In this document: positions 1 to 6,799 of the stretch, in pieces
Position numbering within the stretch: the first letter of the stretch is position 1
How the letters are laid out: every line of letters begins with the position of its first letter
NCBI GenBank assembly: GCA_029287515.1
Contig: JARFQZ010000031.1
Location: 1-10,458, forward strand
Direction of reading: 5' to 3'
Origin: Lysobacterales bacterium
Lineage (GTDB): Bacteria > Pseudomonadota > Gammaproteobacteria > Xanthomonadales > SZUA-36
DNA: 10,458 nt
Notes under the pieces: generated by a model
Seen by the model: only the letters and a program-made list of their open reading frames with translations
Told to the model about the DNA's origin: nothing
Database searches by the model: none
Program-made: the position numbers and the translations under genes

Positions 1-248
1 TCCGGGCCTTCGGCGCTGTGGATGTGGGCAGGATCGCCGTCCGGCGCCAGGCGGCTGATGAAAGTTTCGAGATCGTGCCGCACATCGGGATCAGCGTTTT
101 CCGTCAACAGCAGGGAGGCGCTGGTATGCCGGATGAAAACGTGCAACAGGCCTGTTTGCACACCGCTTGCCCTCAACGACTGCCGCAACTCGCTGGTGAT
201 CTCGGTGAATCCACGGCCTGGTGTCGACACTTCGATTCTGCAGGTCAT
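1..248 (-). CDS. yjbQ: YjbQ/UPF0047 family protein (secondary thiamine-phosphate synthase-type enzyme), 3' end outside window
   Basis: Reading the minus strand from the ATG at 248-246 gives about 82 codons that stay open to the window edge, so the C-terminus is missing (the family is about 140 residues long). The piece carries the family hallmark at about residues 35-63: a histidine-rich 'LLHVFIRHTSASLLL' strand followed by 'TENADPDVRHDLE'. Members of this family have weak thiamine-phosphate synthase activity, and their physiological role is poorly settled. The ATG overlaps the pdxH stop as ATGA (248-245), so translation is probably coupled to pdxH in a xrtH-pdxH-yjbQ unit. The gene has no separate promoter space. 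The family assignment is firm from the motif. The biochemical role is taken from the family and cannot be tested from this fragment. Confidence 0.85.
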   Translation of the reverse strand, partial: MTCRIEVSTPGRGFTEITSELRQSLRASGVQTGLLHVFIRHTSASLLLTENADPDVRHDLETFISRLAPDGDPAHIHSAEGP

Positions 249-829
249 GGGTTCAGCCGCTGTCTCGTCCATTGTCCGTCTTGTTGGGACCAGAGAAACC
301 GGTCATGCAGCCGGAATTCTCTTTGGGTCCAGAATTCGACCGTTTCGGGACTGAGCACGAAGCCGGTCCAGTGTGGTGGTCTGGGCACTTCAACCCCTTC
401 GTACCGCTGTTCCAGCTCTTTTACCCTTTGCAGAAGCGTTTCCCTGCTGTCGAGTGGTTGTGACTGGTGAGAAGCCCAGGCTCCGATCTGGCTGCCCCGG
501 TCTCGCGTTGAAAAATACGCATCGGCTGCCTCGTCGCTGACCTGTTGTACGGTGCCCACCAACTGCACCTGGCAGCCACTGGCCTTCCAGAGAAAAGTCG
601 CGGACGCCCGCGGGCACTCGCGCATTTGCCGGCCTTTCAGGCTTTGCGTATTGGTGAAAAACACAAATCCGTCTTCATCGAGCGCTTTGAGCAACACGGT
701 CCTCGAAGTGACCAGGCCCTTACCGTCACTGGTCGCGAGGATCATTGCCGTAGGTTCAGGTTCACCTGAAACCCGGGCCTTTTTATAGGCCTTGTTGAAT
801 TCCCTGATGATTTCGCCGGAAAGCGTCAT
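245..829 (-). CDS. pdxH: Pyridoxamine/pyridoxine 5'-phosphate oxidase PdxH
   Basis: This 194-residue cytosolic FMN enzyme oxidises pyridoxamine 5'-phosphate or pyridoxine 5'-phosphate to pyridoxal 5'-phosphate, the last step of vitamin B6 synthesis and salvage. Visible landmarks are the FMN-binding strand 'RTVLLK' (residues 43-48), 'GFVFFTN' (54-60), the 'SQIGAWAS.QS' stretch (113-123), 'VPRPPHWTGF' (148-157) and the C-terminal substrate loop 'EFW' plus 'RLHDR' (165-177). The protein lacks the roughly 20-30 residue N-terminal lid found in the E. coli enzyme. As I recall them, xanthomonad homologues are similarly short, so this is not treated as a truncation. I chose the ATG at 829 because a GGAG ribosome-binding site (842-839) precedes it by 9 bases. 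The open frame up to 922 would run inside xrtH and adds residues unlike the family. The gene begins 4 bases after the xrtH stop and ends in an ATGA overlap with yjbQ. Confidence 0.95.
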   Translation of the reverse strand: MTLSGEIIREFNKAYKKARVSGEPEPTAMILATSDGKGLVTSRTVLLKALDEDGFVFFTNTQSLKGRQMRECPRASATFLWKASGCQVQLVGTVQQVSDEAADAYFSTRDRGSQIGAWASHQSQPLDSRETLLQRVKELEQRYEGVEVPRPPHWTGFVLSPETVEFWTQREFRLHDRFLWSQQDGQWTRQRLNP

Positions 830-833
830 CCGG

Positions 834-1352
834 TTATTCTCCGGCTGCTTCCGCCAACTGCGCCCGGCGTGCTTTCGCCTGGGGCAGCGTGCGTAGCCAG
901 ATAAGCCAGACAACAAGGGCATCCAGGATGATCAGGGCCTGCCAAAGGTAAAGGTGGAACCACTCAAAGGCCACCTGGTTCCACTGCCCGAGGTAAAACA
1001 GTGAAACAATACGCACCAGGTTCAACCCCTGGATGGCAAAGAAGCCGATGGTAAATCCGATCAGCTTATTCTTTAATGGCGCCGGGAACGCAAAGATGGC
1101 GGCGAACAGGATGATCATCGCTTCAACCCCGTTGCAGCCCCGCTCGATTCGCACACCGAATCCCGTGGTTTTATTGAGTATTACATTCGAAACGGACCTG
1201 ACGTTGTCATCGAAAGCCTGGATGATCCATACGCTCACATCAGCGATAAAAGATGTAAATGGCAGGATGACGTACTTTTCCGCCGGCTGTAGAATCTCCA
1301 GCGTGAAAAGTCCAACCAGTAATACCGTGAACAATACAAAAAATCGGATCAT
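834..1352 (-). CDS. xrtH: Exosortase H (XrtH-type membrane transpeptidase)
   Basis: This 172-residue, strongly hydrophobic protein has several predicted transmembrane helices (about 4-20, 30-47, 76-92, 97-120 and 132-154). It carries the exosortase catalytic triad. The cysteine is in 'RIERGCNGVEA' (C73), the arginine in 'GLNLVRIVSLFYLG' (R114) and the histidine in 'FEWFHLYLWQALI' (H133). Exosortases cleave C-terminal sorting tails of exported proteins at the inner membrane and pass them on for surface anchoring or release. The small size and motif wording fit the exosortase H group, which is matched to IPTLxxWG-CTERM tails. No protein with such a tail lies in this window, so the substrates must be elsewhere. 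The ATG at 1352 has only a weak ribosome-binding site, but it starts the first membrane helix. The gene is divergent from aroK and is the first gene of the pdxH unit. Exosortase is near certain and subgroup H is likely. Confidence 0.9.
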   Translation of the reverse strand: MIRFFVLFTVLLVGLFTLEILQPAEKYVILPFTSFIADVSVWIIQAFDDNVRSVSNVILNKTTGFGVRIERGCNGVEAMIILFAAIFAFPAPLKNKLIGFTIGFFAIQGLNLVRIVSLFYLGQWNQVAFEWFHLYLWQALIILDALVVWLIWLRTLPQAKARRAQLAEAAGE

Positions 1353-1432
1353 GAGTCGTTGCCAAATGGCGGTTCCGGAATCCGGGCAATATTACCCAAT
1401 GTCGTGTCCGGTTGCACGCTACCTGGGCAGCC
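1353..1432. promoter_or_regulatory. Divergent intergenic region xrtH/aroK with two inverted repeats
   Basis: These 80 bases separate two divergent units, so they must hold promoters for both. They contain TTCCGGAA (1373-1380, perfect palindrome) and GGGCAATATTACCC (1384-1397, palindromic except for one pair). The AT-rich centre could serve as a -10 element on either strand, for example TAATAT on the minus strand. I could not match a convincing -35 box at proper spacing for either direction. The promoter function is inferred from gene layout and the exact elements are uncertain. Confidence 0.4.
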
Positions 1433-1975
1433 ATGGATAAGCCCTTTACCAATGTTTACCTAATCGGCCCCATGGGTTCCGGTAAAACTTCGATCGGGCA
1501 GCGCCTGGCCAAAATGATGGGCCTGGAATTCCTGGATAACGACCAGGAATTGGAAAAGCAGACAGGCGCCAGCGTTGGCCTGATTTTCGACCTGGAAGGC
1601 GAAGAAGGGTTCCGCAAGCGCGAGACCGCAATGCTGAAAAAGCTGGTGGCAAGACAAAACATACTTTTGGCTACGGGTGGCGGAACGGTAGTCCGCGAAG
1701 AAAACCGCGAATTGCTCAGGGACAGCGGCCTGGTGGTCTATCTAAGAACCTCGGTTGGACAGCAACTGAGGCGCCTGAGTCACGATAAATCGAGGCCGCT
1801 GTTGCAATCCGCGAACCGTGAGGAGAAACTGGCGCGCCTGGCAGAGGAAAGAAATCCTTTGTACGAACAGCTGGCCGACCTGACGTTTCCTGCGCGGAAC
1901 AGGAGCCTGGACGCGGCCAGCCGGGCTCTGTACAAAGCCATACAGTCATACCGAATAGTTGATGCCGAATCATGA
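1433..1975 (+). CDS. aroK: Shikimate kinase AroK
   Basis: This 180-residue cytosolic kinase phosphorylates shikimate with ATP, the fifth step of the shikimate (chorismate) pathway. Sequence support includes the P-loop 'GPMGSGKTS' (residues 12-20), the shikimate-binding 'DND' (35-37), the 'FDLEGEEGFRKRE' region (52-64) and the 'ATGGG' loop (80-84). The lid arginine is in 'KSRPLL' (119-124), and the nucleotide-binding region is near 'ERNPLYEQLA' (139-148). The ATG at 1433 gives the expected N-terminus just before the first beta strand. An in-frame TTG at 1412 adds seven residues with no ribosome-binding site and is not favoured. The stop overlaps the aroB start as ATGA (1972-1975), indicating translational coupling. 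The length is normal for the family. Confidence 0.97.
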   Translation: MDKPFTNVYLIGPMGSGKTSIGQRLAKMMGLEFLDNDQELEKQTGASVGLIFDLEGEEGFRKRETAMLKKLVARQNILLATGGGTVVREENRELLRDSGLVVYLRTSVGQQLRRLSHDKSRPLLQSANREEKLARLAEERNPLYEQLADLTFPARNRSLDAASRALYKAIQSYRIVDAES

Positions 1976-3075
1976 AAACCATTGAAGTCCAACTGGCGTC
2001 CAGTGCGTACCCCGTTTACCTCGGTCCCGGGCTGCTGTCTGATTCATCGCTCTGGCAGGCTCATCTCGGCAGCGGCAAGACGCTCATCGTCAGCAACGAT
2101 GTGGTCGCACCACTCTATCTCGAACCCCTGGTATCGGGCCTCGAAAGCAGGCAAGCGGAAATCCACATTATTCCGGACGGCGAACCCTACAAAACCTGTG
2201 ACACCTGGTATGGGATCATCGACAAATTAGTGAACATGCAGGCCCGGCGTGATGTGAACGTCATTGCGCTGGGCGGAGGCGTCGTCGGAGACATCAGCGG
2301 TTATGCCGCGGCCAGTTACATGCGTGGCGTTCGTTTCCTGCAGGTGCCCACAACGCTCCTGGCGCAGGTAGACGCATCGGTCGGCGGCAAAACGGGGTTC
2401 AATCACGAGAAGGGCAAAAACCTCGTAGGCGCATTTCACCAGCCCGCCGCCGTGATGATTGATTCGGGAACCCTCGAGACTTTGCCGGAGAGAGAATACC
2501 GGGCAGGGCTCGCCGAAGTGGTCAAGTATGGCGCAATCCGCGACCGGTCTTTCTTCGACTGGCTGGAGAATAACGCTGCTGCAATCAGCCAGCGCGAAAT
2601 CGGGGCGCTCGATGACCTGATCCACCGATCGGTATCGAACAAGGCCGAAGTAGTGGCTGCTGATGAAAAAGAAGCCGGTGTCAGGGCCCTGCTCAATTTT
2701 GGCCACAGCTTCGGCCACGCCCTCGAGGCGGAAACCGACTATTCAGAATTCCTGCATGGGGAGGCCGTTTCGATCGGTATGGTGATCGCCGCTAAACTCA
2801 GCGAATCCAGGGGCCTTTGCGATGCAGGCGCCGCTGACCGGATTTCATCCTTGCTGGAACAATTCGAACTGCCTGTCAGCTTGCCCCCGAACACCTCGAT
2901 GGACGGCTTGCTGGAAGCCCTCAGCCTGGATAAAAAAGCCATTGCTTCGGGCTTGAGACTGGTGCTGCTCAGGTCGATCGGAAACGCGGTGGTTGATGAC
3001 GAGAGCACCCTGGAAGAAATCATTCGAATATTGCAACTGAGTCTGGGCCATCAGCGGACCAGCGCCAAGGAGTAG
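1972..3075 (+). CDS. aroB: 3-Dehydroquinate synthase AroB
   Basis: AroB converts DAHP to 3-dehydroquinate, the second step of the shikimate pathway, using bound NAD and a metal ion (usually zinc). The 367-residue length is normal. Visible motifs are the NAD-binding 'ALGGGVVGDISG' (residues 99-110), 'QVPTTLLAQVDASVGGK' with the following 'TGFNHEKGKNLVG' (124-153), 'GLAEVVKYG' (179-187) and 'NFGHSFGHALE' (242-252). The 'FLHGEAVSIGM' motif is at 260-270. The expected metal ligands are present as E182, H245 and H262. The gene starts inside the aroK stop codon. Its last codons include AAGGAG (3067-3072), which serves as the hemE ribosome-binding site, so the three genes look co-transcribed. Confidence 0.98.
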   Translation: MKTIEVQLASSAYPVYLGPGLLSDSSLWQAHLGSGKTLIVSNDVVAPLYLEPLVSGLESRQAEIHIIPDGEPYKTCDTWYGIIDKLVNMQARRDVNVIALGGGVVGDISGYAAASYMRGVRFLQVPTTLLAQVDASVGGKTGFNHEKGKNLVGAFHQPAAVMIDSGTLETLPEREYRAGLAEVVKYGAIRDRSFFDWLENNAAAISQREIGALDDLIHRSVSNKAEVVAADEKEAGVRALLNFGHSFGHALEAETDYSEFLHGEAVSIGMVIAAKLSESRGLCDAGAADRISSLLEQFELPVSLPPNTSMDGLLEALSLDKKAIASGLRLVLLRSIGNAVVDDESTLEEIIRILQLSLGHQRTSAKE

Positions 3076-3082
3076 AAAAGAA

Positions 3083-4144
3083 ATGGAACTGAAAAACGAT
3101 ACCCTGCTGAAAGCGCTGTTACGCCAGCCGGTTGACCGCACGCCGGTGTGGATCATGCGACAGGCAGGGCGTTACCTGCCCGAATACCTCAAAACACGGG
3201 CCGAAGCCGGCAGTTTCATGAACCTTTGCCAGTCACCCGAACTGGCATGTGAAGTCACCCTGCAGCCGTTACGCAGATACGATCTGGATGCTGCCATTAT
3301 TTTTTCCGATATCCTGACCATTCCCGACGCCATGGGCCTGAAACTTTTCTTCGTCACCGGCGAAGGCCCGAAATTTGAGCACCCGATCCGCTCAGCGGAC
3401 GATATCAGGAACCTGCCCCGGCCACAGATCGACGAATCTTTGGGATACGTGATGGATGCGGTTGCGCTCACACGCCGGGAACTGGGTGGCAAAGTTCCCT
3501 TGATAGGGTTCAGCGGCAGTCCTTGGACCCTGGCCACCTACATGATCGAAGGAGGATCCAGCAAAACCTTCAGCAAGGCCAAGAAACTGATTTACCAGGA
3601 CCCGCAAATGGCGCACATGCTGCTCGAAAAGCTCGCCGGCACGGTCACGGACTACCTCAATGCTCAAATCGAGAGCGGCGCCCAGGCGGTCCAGATTTTC
3701 GATACCTGGGGCGGCGCCCTGTCTTCACAGGCTTACAAAGAATTTTCACTGCATTACATGGCCCAGATCGTATCCGGGCTGAAGCGCGAGAGCGAAGGCA
3801 GAAAAGTACCGGTTATCCTGTTCAGCAAGGGCTGCAATACGCAACTGGAGGCGCTGGCAGACACTGGCTGTGATGCTCTTGGGGTGGACTGGACGATTAC
3901 ACTCGACGAGGCGCGCCGCCGTGTCGGCGACCGTGTCGCATTGCAAGGTAACCTGGACCCGTCAATCCTCCTGGCCGGCAAAAACGTGATCCGCCGGGAA
4001 GTCGGTTACACCCTGGAGAGTTTCGGACAGGGTGATGGACATGTTTTCAACCTGGGCCACGGCATCACTCCCGATGTGGATCCTGAACACCTGTCCGCCC
4101 TGATTGGCGCTGTGCGGGAGCTGAGTCCGGGCTATCACTCCTGA
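3083..4144 (+). CDS. hemE: Uroporphyrinogen III decarboxylase HemE
   Basis: HemE removes four carboxyl groups from uroporphyrinogen III to give coproporphyrinogen III in haem synthesis, without a cofactor. The 353 residues show the N-terminal signature 'RTPVWIMRQAGRYLPEY' (19-35, with the substrate-binding arginines R26 and R30). The catalytic aspartate D76 is in 'IIFSDILTIPDAMGL', followed by 'GFSGSPWTLATYMIEGG' and the C-terminal 'FNLGHGI.PDV.PEHL'. The ATG at 3083 lies 7 bases after the aroB stop, with AAGGAG (3067-3072) at a spacing of 10. Co-transcription of aroKB with hemE is a layout I associate with xanthomonad relatives. The last 80 bases are also coding on the other strand for the kinase tail. 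The HemE end is conserved, so it is the kinase tail that has spread into this gene. Confidence 0.98.
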   Translation: MELKNDTLLKALLRQPVDRTPVWIMRQAGRYLPEYLKTRAEAGSFMNLCQSPELACEVTLQPLRRYDLDAAIIFSDILTIPDAMGLKLFFVTGEGPKFEHPIRSADDIRNLPRPQIDESLGYVMDAVALTRRELGGKVPLIGFSGSPWTLATYMIEGGSSKTFSKAKKLIYQDPQMAHMLLEKLAGTVTDYLNAQIESGAQAVQIFDTWGGALSSQAYKEFSLHYMAQIVSGLKRESEGRKVPVILFSKGCNTQLEALADTGCDALGVDWTITLDEARRRVGDRVALQGNLDPSILLAGKNVIRREVGYTLESFGQGDGHVFNLGHGITPDVDPEHLSALIGAVRELSPGYHS

Positions 4145-5201
4145 GAAGCCGCGTCCGCCAGGTCAGGACCATTTCCAGCAATAACGGGCCCAGAGTAGAT
4201 TCCAGCAACGGCAGCGCAAGGGTTCTGCCTTCAATCCCCTGGCTGCACTCAGTCACGGGACAGATCAGCATCTCCCTGTCGCCCCGCCCCGGTCCCCTGA
4301 AACGTTCGCTGAGCTCGATTATCAGGCAGTCACCCTGCTGGGCCGGGTTGCCACCGGTCCACTCCACACCCAGCCGGTCCAGCATATTCCGGACACCCGG
4401 CAGTAGCGGGCCGTCAAAACTCAGCCGGCACTGGATGAGCCGGAATAACGAACATTCGAGTCGCGGACGGTTTGAAAAGTCACGAAGAATTTCCGGCAAG
4501 GCAATTTCTATCTTCGTCCCGATAGCGCCAGGGCTGGAGATACGCAACTCGCCGTCCAGGGCATGGATGATCCGTTGACAGATCGGCAAACCCAGGCCCT
4601 GGTTACCGGGCCCCGCACCATTGTTCGCAGATTTGCCGTGTTCAGCAACGCCCGGAAGCTTGCAGTGCTTTGCTCCAAAGCCAGGACCCGTATCGCTGAT
4701 CCAGATGAGAAGCGTTCCCTTCAGCGGCCGGGTGAGCACTTCCACCTGAATATCCCCGCTCCGCGTGAACTTCAGGGCGTTTCCCAGCACATTGTCCAGT
4801 AATTGCCGCACCAGGCAGGGGTCGCACTCCCAGTATCGCGGCACTTCCGCCTCGATGTTCAGGTACACGCAATTGTTGCTTGACCGTGCTGCGGGTATAT
4901 GACTGGTAAGAACCTGTTCCAATAGCCGGACCCCATCCACCAGCTCAGGACGTGACACCGGGTTGGAGGCACGCTGTTGTAACGCATTCCATTCTGACTG
5001 GATCAAAGACTGCATCTGCTGACCGGAATGCACGATAGCCTCCAGCCACTGGCTTTGCTCTGCGTTCAGGCAGGTATCGCCCAGCAGCTCGGCCATACCC
5101 AGCAAACCGTTGAGTACGTTTCCCAGTTCATGGCTCAGTTCCGCCGATTGAATATCCCGAGGACCGGATGGATAAAAAAAGTTGAATTTGTGCCCCTTCA
5201 T
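4065..5201 (-). CDS. Soluble histidine kinase without a sensor domain, with a degenerate receiver-like C-terminus
   Basis: This 378-residue protein has a HisKA-type dimerisation and phosphotransfer helix with the phospho-histidine H24 in 'LSHELGNVLNG'. A HATPase domain follows. Its N-box is 'LLDNVLGNALKFT' (134-146), its G1 box 'DTGPGFG' (170-176) and its G2 box 'NQGLGLPICQRI' (200-211). It therefore looks catalytically competent. Only about 20 residues precede the histidine domain, and no membrane helix, PAS or HAMP region is visible. Residues about 249-345 resemble a receiver fold in layout but lack the usual acidic pair. The position expected for the phospho-aspartate is a glutamate (E296 in 'DCLIIELSE'). 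The ATG at 5201 is preferred because AGGGG (5211-5207) lies 5 bases upstream and a candidate promoter starts transcription near 5267. No partner response regulator lies in the window. The 3' end overlaps hemE antisense by 80 bases. Kinase identity is firm and the receiver-like reading is inference. Confidence 0.85.
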   Translation of the reverse strand: MKGHKFNFFYPSGPRDIQSAELSHELGNVLNGLLGMAELLGDTCLNAEQSQWLEAIVHSGQQMQSLIQSEWNALQQRASNPVSRPELVDGVRLLEQVLTSHIPAARSSNNCVYLNIEAEVPRYWECDPCLVRQLLDNVLGNALKFTRSGDIQVEVLTRPLKGTLLIWISDTGPGFGAKHCKLPGVAEHGKSANNGAGPGNQGLGLPICQRIIHALDGELRISSPGAIGTKIEIALPEILRDFSNRPRLECSLFRLIQCRLSFDGPLLPGVRNMLDRLGVEWTGGNPAQQGDCLIIELSERFRGPGRGDREMLICPVTECSQGIEGRTLALPLLESTLGPLLLEMVLTWRTRLLRSDSPDSAPAQRQSGRTGVQDPHRE

Positions 5202-5273
5202 GAAAACCCCTGTACACCGCGTGAGATTCTTCCTGCCGGAAGACCAGGGGGCGCGCGGTGCCCATTGCCGACT

Positions 5274-5302
5274 AATGTACATCGGCGGACAAATACTGAC
5301 AA
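5274..5302 (-). promoter_or_regulatory. Candidate sigma-70-type promoter of the histidine kinase gene
   Basis: On the minus strand TTGTCA (5302-5297, five of six to the -35 consensus) is followed after 17 bases by TACATT (5279-5274, four of six to the -10 consensus). Transcription would start near 5267 and give a leader of about 65 bases before the ATG at 5201. A TGTACA palindrome (5276-5281) covers the -10 box, and a second copy lies at 5211-5216, so an operator is possible. The match is read by eye and unscored. Confidence 0.4.
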
Positions 5303-5325
5303 TAGCTGCCTTACCCGCCCGGACT

Positions 5326-5334
5326 TGATATTCT
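5326..5334 (+). promoter_or_regulatory. Candidate extended -10 promoter of the GTPase operon
   Basis: TGATATTCT fits the extended -10 pattern (TG, one base, then a four-of-six -10 box). There is no good -35 at normal spacing. A start 6-8 bases downstream would fall at about 5340-5342, essentially on the ATG at 5342. No purine-rich ribosome-binding site lies before that ATG, so a leaderless or near-leaderless transcript is possible. Confidence 0.3.
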
Positions 5335-5341
5335 CTCGTAC

Positions 5342-6799
5342 ATGCCCGTACGCCTGCTTGTCTCCATCGCCATCCTGATCCTCGCGTTCCTGGTGCTTTT
5401 CCTGGTGCTCATCGCATCGGAGACCGCGCTGACCGTCTGGCACTACCTCAAGGATGCACCGCTGTGGGTTCAGGTCGGCTACGCGTTTATCCTGGTCGGT
5501 TTGCCGCTGATGACGCTCATCCTGTTCTGGAACTGGTTCCGCCCGGCCAGGAAGAAAAAGCCGGAAGCCGAACCCGAGTTGAGCGGGCAGTCATTGCAGG
5601 ACGATCTGCTGGAATCCGCACGCCAGGGAGTCGATGTAAGCGACGCGCTCGAGGAAATCAGGGAGCAACGGCGGCGGCGGGGCAGTGGAGAAGTCTTTAT
5701 TGCCGTATACGGCGAAGTCAGCAGCGGCAAGAGCAGCCTGGTAAAAGCCCTGCTGCCCGAATCGGATGTGGAATCCGACCCACGGGCCGGTACGACAACC
5801 GACATCCGCCACTATTCGTGGCAGGCTCCATCAGGTGACCAGGTGGTGATTGCCGATCTGCCCGGCTTCAACCTCCAGGACGACACGCCCGCCCTGGAGG
5901 AAACCCGCAGGGCGCACCTGGTGATTTTCCTGTGTGACAGCGACCTGACCAGCAGCCAGGCAGGTCAGCTCCGGTTCCTGCTGGACATGAACAAGCCCGT
6001 GGTGCTGGCGCTCAACAAGTCCGATCGCTATTCAGAACATGAACAAAACATGCTGCTGGATGCGATCAGCCGGAAAACCGGGCTGGACCGGCCTGATGTC
6101 GTGGCCATCAGCACGGGTGGTAAAGAAGAAGTCATTCGCCTGCTGGGTGAAGATATAGAGGAAAGAAGCACGCGGGAACGGTCAGCGGACATAGCGCCGC
6201 TGCGCAGGGCAGTGCAAAAACACCTGGACCGGGACCGGGAGCTGATGGAATCACTACGGGAAACTGCCGTGCTCACCCTGGCAAGTGAAAAACTGGGCGC
6301 CGCACGAGACCGTCATCGTGAGGAAAAGGCGGACGAACTGGTCAACAAATATTCGCGCCGCGCAGTGGTGGGCGCCCTGGCCGCCGTCACTCCCGGCTCC
6401 GACCTGGTAATCCAGGGCGTGCTGGCCACGCGCCTGATTCGGGAATTATCCAGGCTGTACGACGTACCGGTTAAAGAAATCGAAATTGAGTCCTTCCTGA
6501 AACTGGCTGGCGGCAAGGTCAAAAACATGACGGCCCTTACTCTGGCCATTGCGGGAAATGCGTTCAAGGCATTTCCCGGGATCGGAACCATTTCAGGGGG
6601 TGTGATTCATGCCGTGGCCTATGGCATGATTTTCGACAGTCTGGGCAAAGCCGCCGCCAGGACCTTGGCCAGCCGAGGTGAACTCAGGCCCTATCCCGCA
6701 GCAGAAGCTTTCGAGGATCTCTTGCATGACCATCTGGAATCAGGTGCGGTCCAATTTGCGAAACTTGCTGTTTCGCGAAAAGACAACGACAAAAGTTAA
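5342..6799 (+). CDS. Membrane-anchored GTPase with C-terminal DUF697 (YcjF-like) domain
   Basis: This 485-residue protein begins with two membrane helices (about 4-25 and 44-65) and a basic, charged linker (67-115). An Era/dynamin-like G domain follows, with G1 'GEVSSGKSS' (124-132), G2 'AGTTTD' (149-154), G3 'DLPG' (172-175) and G4 'NKSD' (225-228). The likely G5 is near 'AISTGG' (255-260). A helical segment leads to a DUF697-type domain (about 333-450) with 'AAVTPGSDL', 'LIRELSRLYDVPV' and a glycine-rich hydrophobic hairpin (about 397-437), so the C-terminus probably also contacts the membrane. All nucleotide-binding motifs are intact. The ATG at 5342 starts directly before the first helix and has no visible ribosome-binding site. 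The gene overlaps the second GTPase by 74 bases. E. coli carries a related split arrangement, ycjX (GTPase-like) next to ycjF (DUF697), in the phage-shock regulon. A membrane-stress or membrane-remodelling role is inferred by analogy and is not shown here. Confidence 0.85.
   Translation: MPVRLLVSIAILILAFLVLFLVLIASETALTVWHYLKDAPLWVQVGYAFILVGLPLMTLILFWNWFRPARKKKPEAEPELSGQSLQDDLLESARQGVDVSDALEEIREQRRRRGSGEVFIAVYGEVSSGKSSLVKALLPESDVESDPRAGTTTDIRHYSWQAPSGDQVVIADLPGFNLQDDTPALEETRRAHLVIFLCDSDLTSSQAGQLRFLLDMNKPVVLALNKSDRYSEHEQNMLLDAISRKTGLDRPDVVAISTGGKEEVIRLLGEDIEERSTRERSADIAPLRRAVQKHLDRDRELMESLRETAVLTLASEKLGAARDRHREEKADELVNKYSRRAVVGALAAVTPGSDLVIQGVLATRLIRELSRLYDVPVKEIEIESFLKLAGGKVKNMTALTLAIAGNAFKAFPGIGTISGGVIHAVAYGMIFDSLGKAAARTLASRGELRPYPAAEAFEDLLHDHLESGAVQFAKLAVSRKDNDKS

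Noticed and set aside
18..470. 150-codon plus-strand open frame at the left edge
   Set aside because: It is antisense to yjbQ and pdxH, both of which match known families. Its product has no recognisable pattern.
830..922. N-terminal extension of pdxH
   Set aside because: The frame stays open to 922, but these codons lie inside xrtH. The added residues do not resemble PdxH, and the ATG at 829 has its own ribosome-binding site.
1412..1432. TTG start for aroK
   Set aside because: It has no ribosome-binding site and adds seven residues beyond the normal shikimate kinase N-terminus.
5202..5282. Longer start of the histidine kinase at 5282
   Set aside because: There is no good ribosome-binding site at 5282, the extra 27 residues look random, and the best promoter starts transcription downstream of it.
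6678..6725. Longer start of the second GTPase
   Set aside because: The ATG at 6726 has a properly spaced GAGG. The extra 16 residues have no family-like feature and would only lengthen the overlap.
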